Shown: piece after piece, positions 49,122-58,415 of the stretch | How positions within the stretch are numbered: the stretch's first letter is position 1 | Layout: the number at the start of each line of letters is the position of its first letter | Assembly: GCF_001280595.1 (NCBI RefSeq) | Contig: NZ_LITU01000053.1 | Location: 188,374-252,373, forward strand | Direction: 5' to 3' | Source: Paenibacillus xylanivorans | Lineage (GTDB): Bacteria > Bacillota > Bacilli > Paenibacillales > Paenibacillaceae | Length of the DNA stretch: 64,000 nucleotides | The notes under the pieces: model-generated | Databases searched by the model: none | Told to the model about the DNA's origin: nothing | What the model saw: only the letters and a program-made list of their open reading frames with translations | Made by a program: the position numbers and the translations under genes

Positions 49122-49738
49122 CTATGATTTCTGGGCTGTAATGATATTATTACGATTCAATCTTCCCGTGAAAAAATGAAGGATGGCTCCTCCGAAACAT
49201 ACAGTCAATACGGTTCCGATCCCAATGGGCCCATGAATCAAAAGGAGAGAATCAAAAAAACAATATAGATCAACGTTCTGGAGTACATCACACTTTTTTT
49301 CGTTAAGATCTGAATGATGACCATTAGATGATCGACGGGTACACGAGCAAAGCGACGTAAATACATAGCTGTACCCCATCCGGAAACAAGCATGCCGACA
49401 ATAAAATAAATGAAGTTGACAAAGTGTCCTACCTGAAGCCAGTGTTCAATAACCCAGAGCCAAGTATCAATACACAAGCCTGTTGCAAGAGCAGTAAGCA
49501 ATCCCTTGAATTCAGGTTTCTGTCTAATGAGGCCAGCATTGAGAAAAATCATGATCAGAGCCAGCAAAATCTCCCAACTTCCTACAGTAAGCCCCACATG
49601 CACGGATAACCCCACCAAGGCATCAAAAGGAGAGACGACAAGCCCGGCTGATATGGTTAATGAGATGCCCAGGGATAGAAGGATAATTCCGGTCCAAAAG
49701 TCAACAATTCTAGGTGATCTAAGTATAATGCGATTCAT
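49122..49738 (-). pseudogene. yczE: YczE-family membrane protein with a frameshift
   Basis: Frame one (start 49738) encodes the first ~165 residues of a YczE/YitT-like protein with four to five membrane helices (FWTGIILLSLGISLTISAGLVV...). It stops early at 49238. The missing end, LIHGPIGIGTVLTVCFGGAILHFF, continues in another frame to 49122. Adding one base to the A4 run at 49239-49242 (T4 on the coding strand) restores ...LSFLIHGPIGIGTV..., the family's usual sequence. It is therefore a single-base frameshift in a homopolymer, or a sequencing error. YczE is linked to lipopeptide production in Bacillus; no such role can be claimed here. Confidence 0.8.
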
Positions 49739-49821
49739 GCCAGAGCGTCACATCGGAGGGTGTTGACATGAAACCAGTTACATGAAATACAATGATGTTG
49801 TAGCAGATCGGCTCCCTCGGA

Positions 49822-49893
49822 TTGACAAAGCGTGCCTCTCACTACATTATTTTATATATACTTAATAAATAAACATTATAAAGTATATATATA
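49822..49893 (+). promoter_or_regulatory. Promoter and AT-rich leader hairpin for the Cof hydrolase gene
   Basis: TTGACA (49822-49827), 17 bp, CATTAT (49845-49850). Just after the expected start, tatatatactt (49853-49863) and aagtatatata (49881-49891) form an 11-bp AT-only inverted repeat in the untranslated leader, about 95 bp before the ATG. Confidence 0.55.
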
Positions 49894-49986
49894 TTCTTAT
49901 TGCTTCTGAACTTATTTGAGAGGAACGGGTATGGAGTGGAATAAATGACACTACATTCTTGCAGCCACTAATTGGAGGAACTATTT

Positions 49987-50787
49987 ATGATTAAACTTGT
50001 TGTTACTGATTTAGACGGTACTTTTCTCAACAACCGGGGTTTGTTCGATACGAAGCTTTTTACTGATGTACATGAACAAATGCAGAAAAAAGGAATCATT
50101 TTTGCTGCATGTACGGGAAAACAATGTGAGCGTGTGGAGAAATTGTTCGGGGAACATGGAAAGGGAATCTGGATTCTTGGAGACAGTGCAGCCCGAATCA
50201 AGAAGGACGGAAAAGTTGTGAAGGAATTCAGCATCGAGCGGGATCTCGCTCTGCGTGCTCTAGAAGAGATTCAACGATTCGCCGATAACATGACCATAAT
50301 TGTATGCGCTAGTGATGCTGCATATGTGCATTCTTCCATCCATGAAGACATGTATGAGGTTGTTAAAGGCTCCTATGAACAAGTCATTAAAATAGGCTCC
50401 TTCTCTGAAATCGATAGCCCACTCATTAAAATTACGGTGTATGATCCTAAAGAGCGGAGCAGTGCACTGAGAGAATATGTTGAATTGACGCTGGATGGGC
50501 AAATCTACATTGTGGATTCAGAAGCAAGATGGCTTGATATCACGGCACTGCACACACATAAAGGCGAGACAGTAAAAAAACTGCAAGAAATGTTGGGCGT
50601 AACAGCTGAAGAAACAATGTCATTTGGGGATGGAGAGAATGATGTGGAACTGATGGCAATTGCTAAATATAGCTTTGCGGTTAGTAATGCCTGTGAAAAT
50701 ACTAAAAAAGCAGCAAGTTTCATTACCAAATCTAATCAGGAGAATGGAGTTCTTCTTACCATTCAAAAAATGATGGACCTGTTCTAA
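49987..50787 (+). CDS. Cof-type HAD-IIB family phosphatase
   Basis: A 266-residue HAD hydrolase. Motif I is MIKLVVTDLDGTFLNN, motif II FAACTGKQCERVE, and motif IV TMSFGDGENDVELMAIAKYSFAVSNA. The ATG at 49987 has GGAGGAAC at proper spacing. Substrate unknown; related proteins act on sugar phosphates, pyridoxal phosphate or FMN. A sugar acetyltransferase gene follows after 80 bp. Confidence 0.9.
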   Translation: MIKLVVTDLDGTFLNNRGLFDTKLFTDVHEQMQKKGIIFAACTGKQCERVEKLFGEHGKGIWILGDSAARIKKDGKVVKEFSIERDLALRALEEIQRFADNMTIIVCASDAAYVHSSIHEDMYEVVKGSYEQVIKIGSFSEIDSPLIKITVYDPKERSSALREYVELTLDGQIYIVDSEARWLDITALHTHKGETVKKLQEMLGVTAEETMSFGDGENDVELMAIAKYSFAVSNACENTKKAASFITKSNQENGVLLTIQKMMDLF

Positions 50788-50867
50788 ATGTGCGCGGTTA
50801 CGAAATAATAATTTACGTGATCTGAATCATACTGAATTTCAAAAAAAGGATAACAGGAGCTGAAAAT

Positions 50868-51506
50868 ATGACTGAAGAAGAACGAATATTGAAGGGGATT
50901 TTGTTTAGTCCAAGTGATTCGGAATTGAAAGCGCTGAAACGGCGCTCGCACAATCTAAGCAATCAATATAGCCGTACATTTGAGGATCAAATCGAGGAAC
51001 GAGAATTGTTACTGAAGGAATTGCTTGGTCGAAAGGGACAGGGGTGCTTCATGCAAGGACCGATTTTCTTTCATTACGGAGTTCATACCGAAATCGGTGA
51101 TTATTTCTTTGGCAACTACAATCTTACTGTTCAAGATGATGCGAAAGTCACCATTGGTAATCATACGAGTTTTGGACCCAATGTGACCATTGTTACGCCA
51201 ATTCACCCATTCATTGCTTCAGAGCGCCGACAGATGTTGGATCAACATGGGACACCCAAGTCTCTTTGTTACGCTAAACCTGTCACTATTGGAAACGATG
51301 TATGGATATCTGCCAACGTAACTGTATGCGGTGGGGTAACGATTGGAGACGGATGCGTAATTGGTGCAGGCAGCGTCGTGACCCAAGATATCCCGGAGAA
51401 CTCTTTTGCGGCAGGTGTACCGTGCAGAGTCATTCGTAAAATCACTGAATCAGACAGTATGCGATACAAACCGGAAATATTAGCGGATTGTCTTGTGATA
51501 GAATAA
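50868..51506 (+). CDS. Sugar O-acetyltransferase, left-handed beta-helix (maltose/galactoside type)
   Basis: A 212-residue acetyl-CoA-dependent enzyme. An N-terminal helical Mac domain (about 1-60) is followed by hexapeptide repeats ([33 protein letters not shown]) and the [39 protein letters not shown]-type coil, here VTIGNDVWI... The catalytic His is in TPIHPF. It acetylates free sugars that cannot be metabolised. A terminator at 51514-51565 follows. Confidence 0.9.
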   Translation: [212 protein letters not shown]

Positions 51507-51513
51507 ATTTTTT

Positions 51514-51565
51514 GAGGTAGGAATGTTGGCCCCTGTCAGGGAGCGAACCATTTCTGCCTCTTTTT
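51514..51565 (+). terminator. Terminator after the acetyltransferase gene
   Basis: Arms gaggtaggaatg and catttctgcctc (two wobble pairs) followed by TTTTT. Confidence 0.75.
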
Positions 51566-51884
51566 AGTCCCACTAGAACTCGGCAGTTTTCACTCACAAC
51601 GCTCTAATGGGACATAAGGAAGAGGAAGAGGTTGGGCAAGAATTTGCTTTTCTTCACTTTATTTGGAGTGTATGACTCTTGTTATGTCAATTAACATTAC
51701 GTGAAAAGAGTGCGAATTATTTTTGTTTTGTACAACACGCCCAAAAACATCGATTCTCTTTATATACTCCAACAATTCTATGTTATGAATCATGGAACTT
51801 TCCCCAAATGTTTATATAATGTGAATCAACATAACATGATTTTGCAGCGGTAAATGGATTCTAAATTACAGGGGGCAGGTTGGG
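51566..51884 (+). promoter_or_regulatory. Leader region of the purine permease gene
   Basis: No gene. A TATAAT lies at 51815-51820 without a clear -35. The 8-bp inverted repeat ATGTTATG (51780-51787) / CATAACAT (51830-51837) brackets it, and a third related word, TTATGT, occurs about 100 bp earlier. This could be an operator pair for a local regulator. I looked for a guanine/adenine riboswitch core and a PurR box and found neither. Confidence 0.4.
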
Positions 51885-53201
51885 ATGAGAGAAACCAAGA
51901 GAATGAGGATTTTTTCACTGGGAATTCAGCACGTATTGGCGATGTATGCCGGGGCAATATTGGTTCCGCTACTTGTGGGAAGGGCGCTAAATCTGACTGC
52001 AGAACAGCTGGCGTATCTGGTATCCATTGACCTGTTAACCTGTGGGATTGCAACATGGCTTCAGGCACGCAAAGGAAAGTACCTGGGAATTGGCTTGCCG
52101 GCGGTGCTAGGAAGCTCATTTGTTGCAGTTACACCCATGATTGCGATTGGCTCACAATACGGGATTCCGGCTATTTACGGTTCGATTATCGCAGCAGGGA
52201 TATTCATCGTCATATGTGCTGTCTTCTTCAGTAAAATCGTCAAGCTGTTTCCTCCTGTCGTAATCGGCTCGGTGGTAACCATTATCGGTCTGGCGCTGAT
52301 TCCAACGGGTATCAAGAACATGGCGGGCGGAGCAAACAGCGAGAATTTCGGAAGTCTGGATAACTTGGCGCTTTCATTCGGTGTGTTACTTTTTATTCTC
52401 ATACTAAATCGCTATGCTCGCGGTTTTGTTAGATCCCTCGCAGTTCTCCTCGGCATTATTGTAGGTACCCTTGTTGCTGCTCTCATGGGGAAAGTGAATT
52501 TCGCTTCCGTGCAGGAAGCCTCCTGGTTTCACTTGCCGCAGCCGTTTTATTTTGGATGGCCTACCTTCGAACTGGGCCCTATTATTACAATGATTATCGT
52601 AGGTACGGTTGTTATTATTGAGTCGACAGGTGTATTTATGGCTCTAAGCAAAATCTGTGATCAACCGATTAACGAAAAGGATCTGGCACGAGGGTATCGT
52701 GCGGAAGGTTTAGCGTTTGTCCTTGGCGGTATTTTCAATGCCTTTCCGTATAACACATTTGCCCAGAATGTCGGTTTGGTTCAGCTCTCCAAGGTGAAAA
52801 CGACCAATGTGGTTGTTGCGGCCGGAGGCATCCTGATATTTCTCGGGCTCATCCCCAAAGTTGCGGCATTTGCAACGATTATCCCCAGCGCGGTGCTTGG
52901 AGGGGCAACGGTGGTTCTGTTCGGCATGGTGGTCTCATCCGGGATTAAAATGCTGCAACATGTGGATTTCAGCAAGCAATCCAATCTATTAATCGTTGCT
53001 TGTTCGGTTTCACTTGGTCTTGGTGTCACAGCTGTACCTGATCTATTTGCCCAGCTGCCTCAAAGTATTCGCATTATTGTCGGTGATGGCATTATTACAG
53101 GTAGTCTGTGCGCTATCCTGCTCAATGTCTTCTTTAACCTCGGATTTAAAAAGGAGAGTTTGCCCGTACAGCCCGTTCAGGCCCAAGAAGCACATACTTG
53201 A
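51885..53201 (+). CDS. NCS2-family xanthine/urate permease
   Basis: A 438-residue transporter with 12-14 membrane segments. LGIQHVLAMYAGAILVPLLVG near the start and the QNVGLVQLSKVKT motif (QNxGxxxLS) identify the nucleobase-cation symporter-2 family. The xanthine/urate (PbuX/PucJ/PucK) branch fits better than uracil permeases, given length and the start sequence. The exact purine is uncertain. AGGGGGCAGG precedes the ATG. It stands alone. Confidence 0.88.
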   Translation: MRETKRMRIFSLGIQHVLAMYAGAILVPLLVGRALNLTAEQLAYLVSIDLLTCGIATWLQARKGKYLGIGLPAVLGSSFVAVTPMIAIGSQYGIPAIYGSIIAAGIFIVICAVFFSKIVKLFPPVVIGSVVTIIGLALIPTGIKNMAGGANSENFGSLDNLALSFGVLLFILILNRYARGFVRSLAVLLGIIVGTLVAALMGKVNFASVQEASWFHLPQPFYFGWPTFELGPIITMIIVGTVVIIESTGVFMALSKICDQPINEKDLARGYRAEGLAFVLGGIFNAFPYNTFAQNVGLVQLSKVKTTNVVVAAGGILIFLGLIPKVAAFATIIPSAVLGGATVVLFGMVVSSGIKMLQHVDFSKQSNLLIVACSVSLGLGVTAVPDLFAQLPQSIRIIVGDGIITGSLCAILLNVFFNLGFKKESLPVQPVQAQEAHT

Positions 53202-53239
53202 TTTAGTTTTATTTACAGGCTTGTGACTCACAAGAATGG

Positions 53240-53312
53240 ACCCAAGGCGGTTTCAACTGCGGTGGAATGAAGGATTCTGACTCATTCACCAAAAGAACCT
53301 CTTGGGTTTTTA
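53240..53312 (+). terminator. Branched terminator after the purine permease gene
   Basis: The outer stem ACCCAAG/CTTGGGT is followed by TTTTTA. Inside it are two more hairpins, gcggtttcaactgc and ggtggaatga...tcattcacc, giving a three-way-junction shape. The stretch from 53313 to 53498 shows nothing recognisable. Confidence 0.7.
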
Positions 53313-53498
53313 TTATGATTGGGACGGGGCAGCAATATTGGGTGGGGCTATTCAACAGTCATCGCAAAAATCACTATAGGATGAATGCAAAAGGGATATA
53401 AGTATGCTAAAGTTTCATCATGAACATGTTACATGTTCTTTCCGTTGAATTTCCATGCGACTACATAAATGAGCATTGGTTCACAGGGCTAAAATAAA

Positions 53499-53520
53499 AC
53501 CAGGGGATGTCCCCTGGTTA
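53499..53520. promoter_or_regulatory. Perfect hairpin just upstream of the selO ribosome site
   Basis: AACCAGGGGA and TCCCCTGGTT are perfect inverted repeats separated by two bases, giving a 9-bp stem with a 4-nt loop when opened by one pair. It ends 6 bp before the AAAAGGAG ribosome site and has no T tract, so it is not a terminator. It may stabilise the mRNA 5' end or be a DNA operator. Confidence 0.55.
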
Positions 53521-53542
53521 CAGAAAAGGAGTTGTGATCACC

Positions 53543-55012
53543 ATGCAACAAGAAACGCTGAAAAAAGGATGGCATTTTGACAATAGCTATGCACATTTGC
53601 CACAGACCTTTTTTACGAAGCAGGGAGCGGTACCTGTTCAATCACCGAAATTGATCCTCTTCAATACATCACTTGCTACCAGCCTAGGGCTGAATGCTGA
53701 GGCTCTTAACAGTGCTGATGGAGCGGAGGTCTTCGCAGGTAACCTAACTCCGGAAGGAGCCGAGCCTCTGGCTCAGGCATATGCGGGTCATCAGTTTGGT
53801 AATTTTAACATGCTTGGTGATGGACGGGCTTTGCTGCTGGGCGAACAGATTACGCCACAAGGCGAGCGAGTGGATATCCAGCTGAAAGGTTCGGGAAGAA
53901 CCCCATACTCCCGCGGAGGTGATGGACGTGCTGCCGTTGGACCAATGCTGCGTGAGTATATTATTAGTGAAGCGATGCATGCACTAGGTATTCCAACCAC
54001 GCGAAGTCTGGCAGTCGTTTCTACTGGAGAAAACATTACACGCGAAACAGAACGACCTGGTGCAATACTGACGCGAGTGGCTTCAAGCCATTTGCGTGTA
54101 GCAACCTTTCAATACGCAGCCAGATGGGGTTCAATCGATGATCTCAGAGCTTTGGCTGACTACACACTACAACGGCATTTTTCTGATATTGCTGAAGCCG
54201 ACAATCGTTACCTCCTGTTGCTTCAGGAAGTGATTAAGCGACAGGCATCACTCATTGCCAAGTGGCAACAGGTTGGTTTCATTCATGGTGTAATGAACAC
54301 GGATAACATGGCCATTAGTGGTGAAACGATCGATTATGGCCCTTGTGCTTTTATGGATGCTTATAATCCAGCGACGGTATTTAGCTCCATTGACACACAA
54401 GGTCGGTATGCCTATGGTAATCAACCGTATATTGGTGGGTGGAATCTGGCTCGGTTTGCCGAGACACTTCTGCCACTGCTGCATGAGGATGAAGAACAGG
54501 CCGTACAAATCGCCCAGGATGCCATTGCACAATTCTCTGAATTGTATCATCACTACTGGCTTTCGGGCATGCGGAGCAAGCTGGGATTGTTTAATGAAGA
54601 GGCTGAGGATGAAGCGCTAATCAGGGATCTTCTTGAACTGATGGAGGAGCATAGTGCCGATTACACGAACACCTTCCTCGAACTGACCTTTGACACGCTT
54701 AAGGGAACGCCTTTATTCGACACTTCGGAGTTTGCGGAGTGGAATGATCGGCACCAGGCAAGATTGGGCAGACAGCAGGAAGGGAAAGAAGAATCGCAAC
54801 AATTGATGAGAACTAGCAACCCGGCGGTCATCCCACGGAATCATCGGGTGGAAGAAGCACTAGAAAGAGCGGAGAATCACGGAGACCTTAGTGTGATGGA
54901 GAAGCTTCTAGCTGTTCTTTCAAACCCGTTTGCACACTCTCCTGAACAGTCTGAGTACGCAGAGCTGCCTGCTCAGTGCAATACCTCCTATCAGACTTTC
55001 TGTGGGACTTGA
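53543..55012 (+). CDS. selO: Protein adenylyltransferase SelO (YdiU family)
   Basis: A 489-residue pseudokinase-fold AMPylator. I start at ATG 53543 with AGGAG ahead. Family motifs are [51 protein letters not shown] for nucleotide binding, and [25 protein letters not shown] with the metal-binding Asn and Asp. The C-terminus ends YQTFCGT; the Cys stands where some eukaryotic homologues have selenocysteine, and no in-frame TGA is involved. SelO transfers AMP to protein Ser/Thr/Tyr in redox stress. Confidence 0.93.
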   Translation: MQQETLKKGWHFDNSYAHLPQTFFTKQGAVPVQSPKLILFNTSLATSLGLNAEALNSADGAEVFAGNLTPEGAEPLAQAYAGHQFGNFNMLGDGRALLLGEQITPQGERVDIQLKGSGRTPYSRGGDGRAAVGPMLREYIISEAMHALGIPTTRSLAVVSTGENITRETERPGAILTRVASSHLRVATFQYAARWGSIDDLRALADYTLQRHFSDIAEADNRYLLLLQEVIKRQASLIAKWQQVGFIHGVMNTDNMAISGETIDYGPCAFMDAYNPATVFSSIDTQGRYAYGNQPYIGGWNLARFAETLLPLLHEDEEQAVQIAQDAIAQFSELYHHYWLSGMRSKLGLFNEEAEDEALIRDLLELMEEHSADYTNTFLELTFDTLKGTPLFDTSEFAEWNDRHQARLGRQQEGKEESQQLMRTSNPAVIPRNHRVEEALERAENHGDLSVMEKLLAVLSNPFAHSPEQSEYAELPAQCNTSYQTFCGT

Positions 55013-55031
55013 TTGAAGAGATGTTGTGAAG

Positions 55032-55053
55032 AGGCTGCCATTGGCAGCTTTTT
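55032..55053 (+). terminator. Terminator after selO
   Basis: GCTGCC-att-GGCAGC followed by TTTTT. Confidence 0.88.
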
Positions 55054-55108
55054 CATTATCATGCCAGAGGCAATAGACGATGTGCAACTTTTGTAGGTGG
55101 GTGATTTC

Positions 55109-55570
55109 ATGTCTAACATACAAAGCAAATTAGAGATTGCACAAACTCTGTTACAGTTGCTTGAGCGGACATCCTTCCGCAGGGAACAGATGGATAACTA
55201 TGTTAACCGCTTGTTTGAGGCCTTTAAATGGGAAGGCGTTCCATATGTAGAGAGCGAAAATAATGCGTATGTTGTTCGTATATACGAACGGGGTATCGTC
55301 ATGCTTGAGAAACGTTTGAACCAGACGGATGAAGTCATGTACTGGCTACTGGAGGATATCATTTTTACGGCGGTGCATGTAGAATTGCTGGAACGACATG
55401 GTGTCGATAATAAACAGACACACTTGAACTATACCGGCGAAGTGAAGCAAGAACTGGATCGAAGTGTTGAGAAGGCTTTCCAACAGATCGGTGATCCATA
55501 CTTACAATTGCATCTAACGGGTAAACGACAGGAGCTTGAGAGGCTGAAACCAAGAGGTGGACGTCTGTAA
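55109..55570 (+). CDS. Imm63-like putative immunity protein
   Basis: A 153-residue cytosolic protein. The sequence PYVESENNAYVVRIYERGIVMLEKR, then TDEVMYWLLEDIIFTAVHVELLER and the later charged helix (LNYTGEVKQELDRSVEKAF) resembles the Imm63 family of polymorphic-toxin immunity proteins, especially the Y-x-V-x-ERG pattern and the YW pair. The assignment is from memory of the family profile and is tentative. No toxin gene is adjacent. ATG 55109 has GGTGGGTG ahead; the GTG at 55097 is part of that site. Confidence 0.5.
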   Translation: MSNIQSKLEIAQTLLQLLERTSFRREQMDNYVNRLFEAFKWEGVPYVESENNAYVVRIYERGIVMLEKRLNQTDEVMYWLLEDIIFTAVHVELLERHGVDNKQTHLNYTGEVKQELDRSVEKAFQQIGDPYLQLHLTGKRQELERLKPRGGRL

Positions 55571-55721
55571 CGGTGGTTTTGTTCAATTTTATTTGGAACA
55601 ATGAGGATCAGATTGCAGAGAATGCATATGAATATTATCACGGGAAGTTGAAGATGATGACTTTATAAGTTTGGCACAGACGCTGACCTTGTTGTTCTAT
55701 CCTAAGATTGCATACTTGCCC

Positions 55722-55750
55722 TTGCAATGATATTAACGTTCGGCTATACT
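55722..55750 (+). promoter_or_regulatory. Sigma-A promoter of tyrS
   Basis: TTGCAA (55722-55727), 17-bp spacer, TATACT (55745-55750), placed about 30 bp before the T-box begins. The piece 55571-55721 between the Imm63-like gene and this promoter shows nothing recognisable. Confidence 0.75.
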
Positions 55751-55779
55751 GGCTATAAATTGAATACATGAATTACGTT

Positions 55780-56019
55780 GATAGAGCGCAGTAGCGGCTT
55801 TGTCCCTGTTACAGAAAGTCAGGGGGTGATGGAACCTGATACATACAAGGGCTGCGAATTACACTCTGGAGTACTTGGGTAATGCCAAGCGGAATGGCAA
55901 ACGGTATTTTGCCGAAAGCGGTATGGACAGCGTGTGAGCTGTTGTCTGTGCAAGTTGGGTGGTACCACGGTTATGATAATCGTCCCTATGTCTATTGAAG
56001 ACAAGGCGGCGATTTTTTT
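55780..56019 (+). promoter_or_regulatory. T-box riboswitch, tyrosine specifier, controlling tyrS
   Basis: The leader has the T-box landmarks in order: the stem I start with AGAGCGCAG, the GGTGATGGAACCTGATA region, and the specifier loop GAATTACACTCTGGAG with the tyrosine codon UAC at 55860-55862. The antiterminator T-box GGTGGTACCACGG (55958-55970) follows. The terminator has arms beginning aatcg and ending cgatt, then seven T (55977-56019). Uncharged tRNA(Tyr) should pair with the specifier and the antiterminator bulge and let transcription enter tyrS. Confidence 0.93.
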
Positions 56020-56110
56020 GTGTCCAAAAAAGCTTCGCCCGGCTTAGCTCCTTTTGAAATTAACGTAGATCATGGATTAATACCAATGCATAGAGAAGGG
56101 GTTGTTTGTT

Positions 56111-57370
56111 TTGAATATTATTGATGAACTGGAATGGCGCGACGCCATCAATCAACAAACGGATGCGGAGGGTCTGCGTGAGCTGACCGAGACAACGTCG
56201 GTTTCCTTGTACTGCGGGGTTGACCCTACAGGAGACAGTATGCACATTGGACATTTGATTCCGTTCATGATGCTGAAACGTTTCCAACTCGCCGGCCACC
56301 GCCCGGTCATTCTGATTGGTGGGGCAACAGGAACTATAGGTGATCCGAGTGGTCGTCAATCGGAACGTTCCCTGCAAACGTTGGAAGAAGTACAGGCCAA
56401 TGTGGACGCTCTGACTGCACAAATGAAAAAGCTCTTCGTAACCGATGGCGACAATCAGGTGCGCATGGTCAACAACTACGACTGGACGCATAAAATCAAT
56501 GTAATTGAATTTTTGCGTGACTACGGTAAAAACTTTAACCTCAACACGATGCTGGCCAAGGACGTGGTTGCGAGCAGACTGGAAGACGGTATTTCGTTTA
56601 CCGAGTTTTCCTACCAGATTCTCCAATCGCTCGATTACCTGCACCTGTTCCAACATGAGAATGTACAGCTGCAAATCGGCGGTTCTGATCAATGGGGCAA
56701 CATTACAAGTGGCCTAGACCTCATTCGTAAAAAAGAAGGGTCCGAAGCGAAAGCCTTCGGTCTGACGATTCCGCTGATGCTCAAATCCGACGGAACGAAA
56801 TTCGGTAAATCCGCAGGTGGAGCCATCTGGCTTGATCCGAATAAAACGACTCCATTTGAATTCTATCAGTTCTGGGCAAATACCGATGATCGTGACGTAA
56901 TCAAATACCTGAAGTACTTCACGTTCCTGAGCAAAGAAGAAATTGAAGCCTTGGCTGAAAAGGTAGAAACGGAGCCGCACAAGCGTGAAGCACAAAAGGC
57001 ACTCGCTGAAGAAATGACGAAATTTGTTCACGGCGACGATATGCTGGAGCAGGCTAAGCGCATTACGGCAGCACTGTTCAGCGGAGACATTCGTTCCCTT
57101 ACAGCAGACGAAATCGAGCAGGGCTTCAAGGAAATGCCGACCTTCGAAACCGATGGTGAAGCGAAAAATATTGTAGACTGGCTCGTGGATCTTGGCCTGG
57201 AGCCATCCAAACGTCAGGCGCGTGAGGATGTAACCAAAGGAGCTATCTCCATGAACGGTGAGAAAGTTACGGAGCTGGAATTCACGGTCTCTGCAGAGCA
57301 CGCAATCGGCGGTAAATTCATCATCATCCGCAAAGGCAAGAAAAACTACAGTCTGGTGAAATTGAAGTAG
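56111..57370 (+). CDS. tyrS: Tyrosyl-tRNA synthetase
   Basis: A 419-residue class I synthetase. The HIGH motif is in SMHIGHLIPF, the tyrosine-recognition region in YCGVDPTGDS, and the KMSKS-equivalent is KFGKSAGGAIWL. A C-terminal S4 RNA-binding domain (SKRQAREDVTKGAISMNGEKV) completes it. I prefer the TTG at 56111, which is 10 bp from AGAAGGGG; the in-frame TTG at 56102 is too close to it. The T-box directly upstream carries a Tyr specifier, which confirms the amino acid. Confidence 0.97.
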   Translation: MNIIDELEWRDAINQQTDAEGLRELTETTSVSLYCGVDPTGDSMHIGHLIPFMMLKRFQLAGHRPVILIGGATGTIGDPSGRQSERSLQTLEEVQANVDALTAQMKKLFVTDGDNQVRMVNNYDWTHKINVIEFLRDYGKNFNLNTMLAKDVVASRLEDGISFTEFSYQILQSLDYLHLFQHENVQLQIGGSDQWGNITSGLDLIRKKEGSEAKAFGLTIPLMLKSDGTKFGKSAGGAIWLDPNKTTPFEFYQFWANTDDRDVIKYLKYFTFLSKEEIEALAEKVETEPHKREAQKALAEEMTKFVHGDDMLEQAKRITAALFSGDIRSLTADEIEQGFKEMPTFETDGEAKNIVDWLVDLGLEPSKRQAREDVTKGAISMNGEKVTELEFTVSAEHAIGGKFIIIRKGKKNYSLVKLK

Positions 57371-57439
57371 CAAGAGGATTATAGAGTATGATTCTGGGGA
57401 AGGTAGAGGCAAAAGTTAAATCTTCTTCCCTAGCAACAC

Positions 57440-57490
57440 AAAAGGACCGTCCCCATTCATGTCAATGACATTATGGAGACGGTCCTTTAT
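57440..57490. terminator. Two-way terminator between tyrS and yxcD
   Basis: Arms aaaggaccgtc and gacggtccttt with an inner ccat/atgg and atgtcaatgacat palindrome. TTTT follows on the minus strand; both genes end on it. Confidence 0.88.
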
Positions 57491-57525
57491 GCATGCCATC
57501 CGCAAATGGCTTATTAGTTATTAAT

Positions 57526-57804
57526 TTATTGATTCACAATCGCTGTGATCTCTTCATCCAGATCAAGTCTTACATTCTCACGGTAAGCCCGAATGTCGTA
57601 TTCACTGTGCAGGTAGCGCAGGATCGCTTCAATCATGTTAGATTCGACCAGATACTGACTGCGGCCTTGAATCCAGACTTCAGCGGAATATCCCGTATCT
57701 TCTTCCCAGCTCAGTTCCACATTGACATCGGTTGGGCGTACACCCTTGCGTTCAGCCATGTGAATACAAATCGCGTTTACAATTTCATCCATGCTTAGAA
57801 CCAT
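57526..57804 (-). CDS. yxcD: YxcD-family (DUF2653) protein
   Basis: A 92-residue soluble protein. MDEIVNAICIHMAERKGVRPTDVNVELSWEEDTGYSAEVW is characteristic of the YxcD family, whose role is unknown. The true start may be the second Met (57792), since neither ATG has a strong ribosome site; the gene follows the Gly-rich membrane protein by only a few bases and is probably translated by coupling. Confidence 0.85.
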   Translation of the reverse strand: MVLSMDEIVNAICIHMAERKGVRPTDVNVELSWEEDTGYSAEVWIQGRSQYLVESNMIEAILRYLHSEYDIRAYRENVRLDLDEEITAIVNQ

Positions 57805-57809
57805 AGAGA

Positions 57810-58316
57810 TTAGTACCGTCCGTTTCTGTTGCGGTCATCATCATCACGATCATTTTTGCGGTCATAGCGACCATCGGCTGCTGGTTTACGGCGATTCGTA
57901 ATGGCTCTGAACAGGGCCATCGCGAGCATCACGATCAGCATAATTGCGGCTACGTTTACGAGCAATCCAAGAATGTTACCCAAAGCTCCCATGCCACCGA
58001 ACAATCCGCCGAACATCATACCAGCAAGACCGCCCAGCATCATGCCTTTCATAAATCCACCGCCACCGCCGAAGAATCCGCCACGGTTAGTTGTAGCTGC
58101 TCCAGTGCTTGAGTTGTTATTCGTATTTGATTTGCTCACATTACTGTTGGAATCGGACTTCTTAGGTGTGTTAGTAAAGCTTTTTGTTCCCGATTTGAAA
58201 CCGCCACCACGTCTAGCATCGGCAGAATCCGGATTCGCGACTCCGACTGTTGCGAACAATAATGTAAAGGCCATGAAAACCATCATGAGATGTTTGATTC
58301 CGAATTTTTTCTTCAT
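57810..58316 (-). CDS. Glycine-rich secreted/membrane protein
   Basis: A 168-residue protein. A signal peptide (MKKKFGIKHLMMVFMAFTLLFATVGVANP) is followed by a Ser/Asn/Thr-rich stretch and a Gly-rich segment (GGFFGGGGGFMKGMMLGGLAGMMFGGLFGGMG). A membrane helix at about 115-137 and a highly charged tail (KNDRDDDDRNRNGRY) end the protein. The plan resembles Tim44-like domain-lacking relatives often found beside yxcD, but no function is known. Confidence 0.75.
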   Translation of the reverse strand: MKKKFGIKHLMMVFMAFTLLFATVGVANPDSADARRGGGFKSGTKSFTNTPKKSDSNSNVSKSNTNNNSSTGAATTNRGGFFGGGGGFMKGMMLGGLAGMMFGGLFGGMGALGNILGLLVNVAAIMLIVMLAMALFRAITNRRKPAADGRYDRKNDRDDDDRNRNGRY

Positions 58317-58415
58317 TGTAAAGATCGTAACCCCCCGATTAATTTGTTTGAATCACCCAAAATTGGGCCTTACTCAAGTAATACGGTCAACTTGCAGGAA
58401 CGTTTCAAATTTTGT

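Noticed and set aside
51885..53201. Purine riboswitch or PurR box before the permease
   Set aside because: I looked for the conserved purine-aptamer core and for CCGAAC-type PurR half-sites in the leader and found neither.
54950..55012. Selenocysteine at the SelO C-terminus
   Set aside because: The position is an ordinary Cys codon (TFCGT ending) and no in-frame TGA with a downstream SECIS-like hairpin is used.
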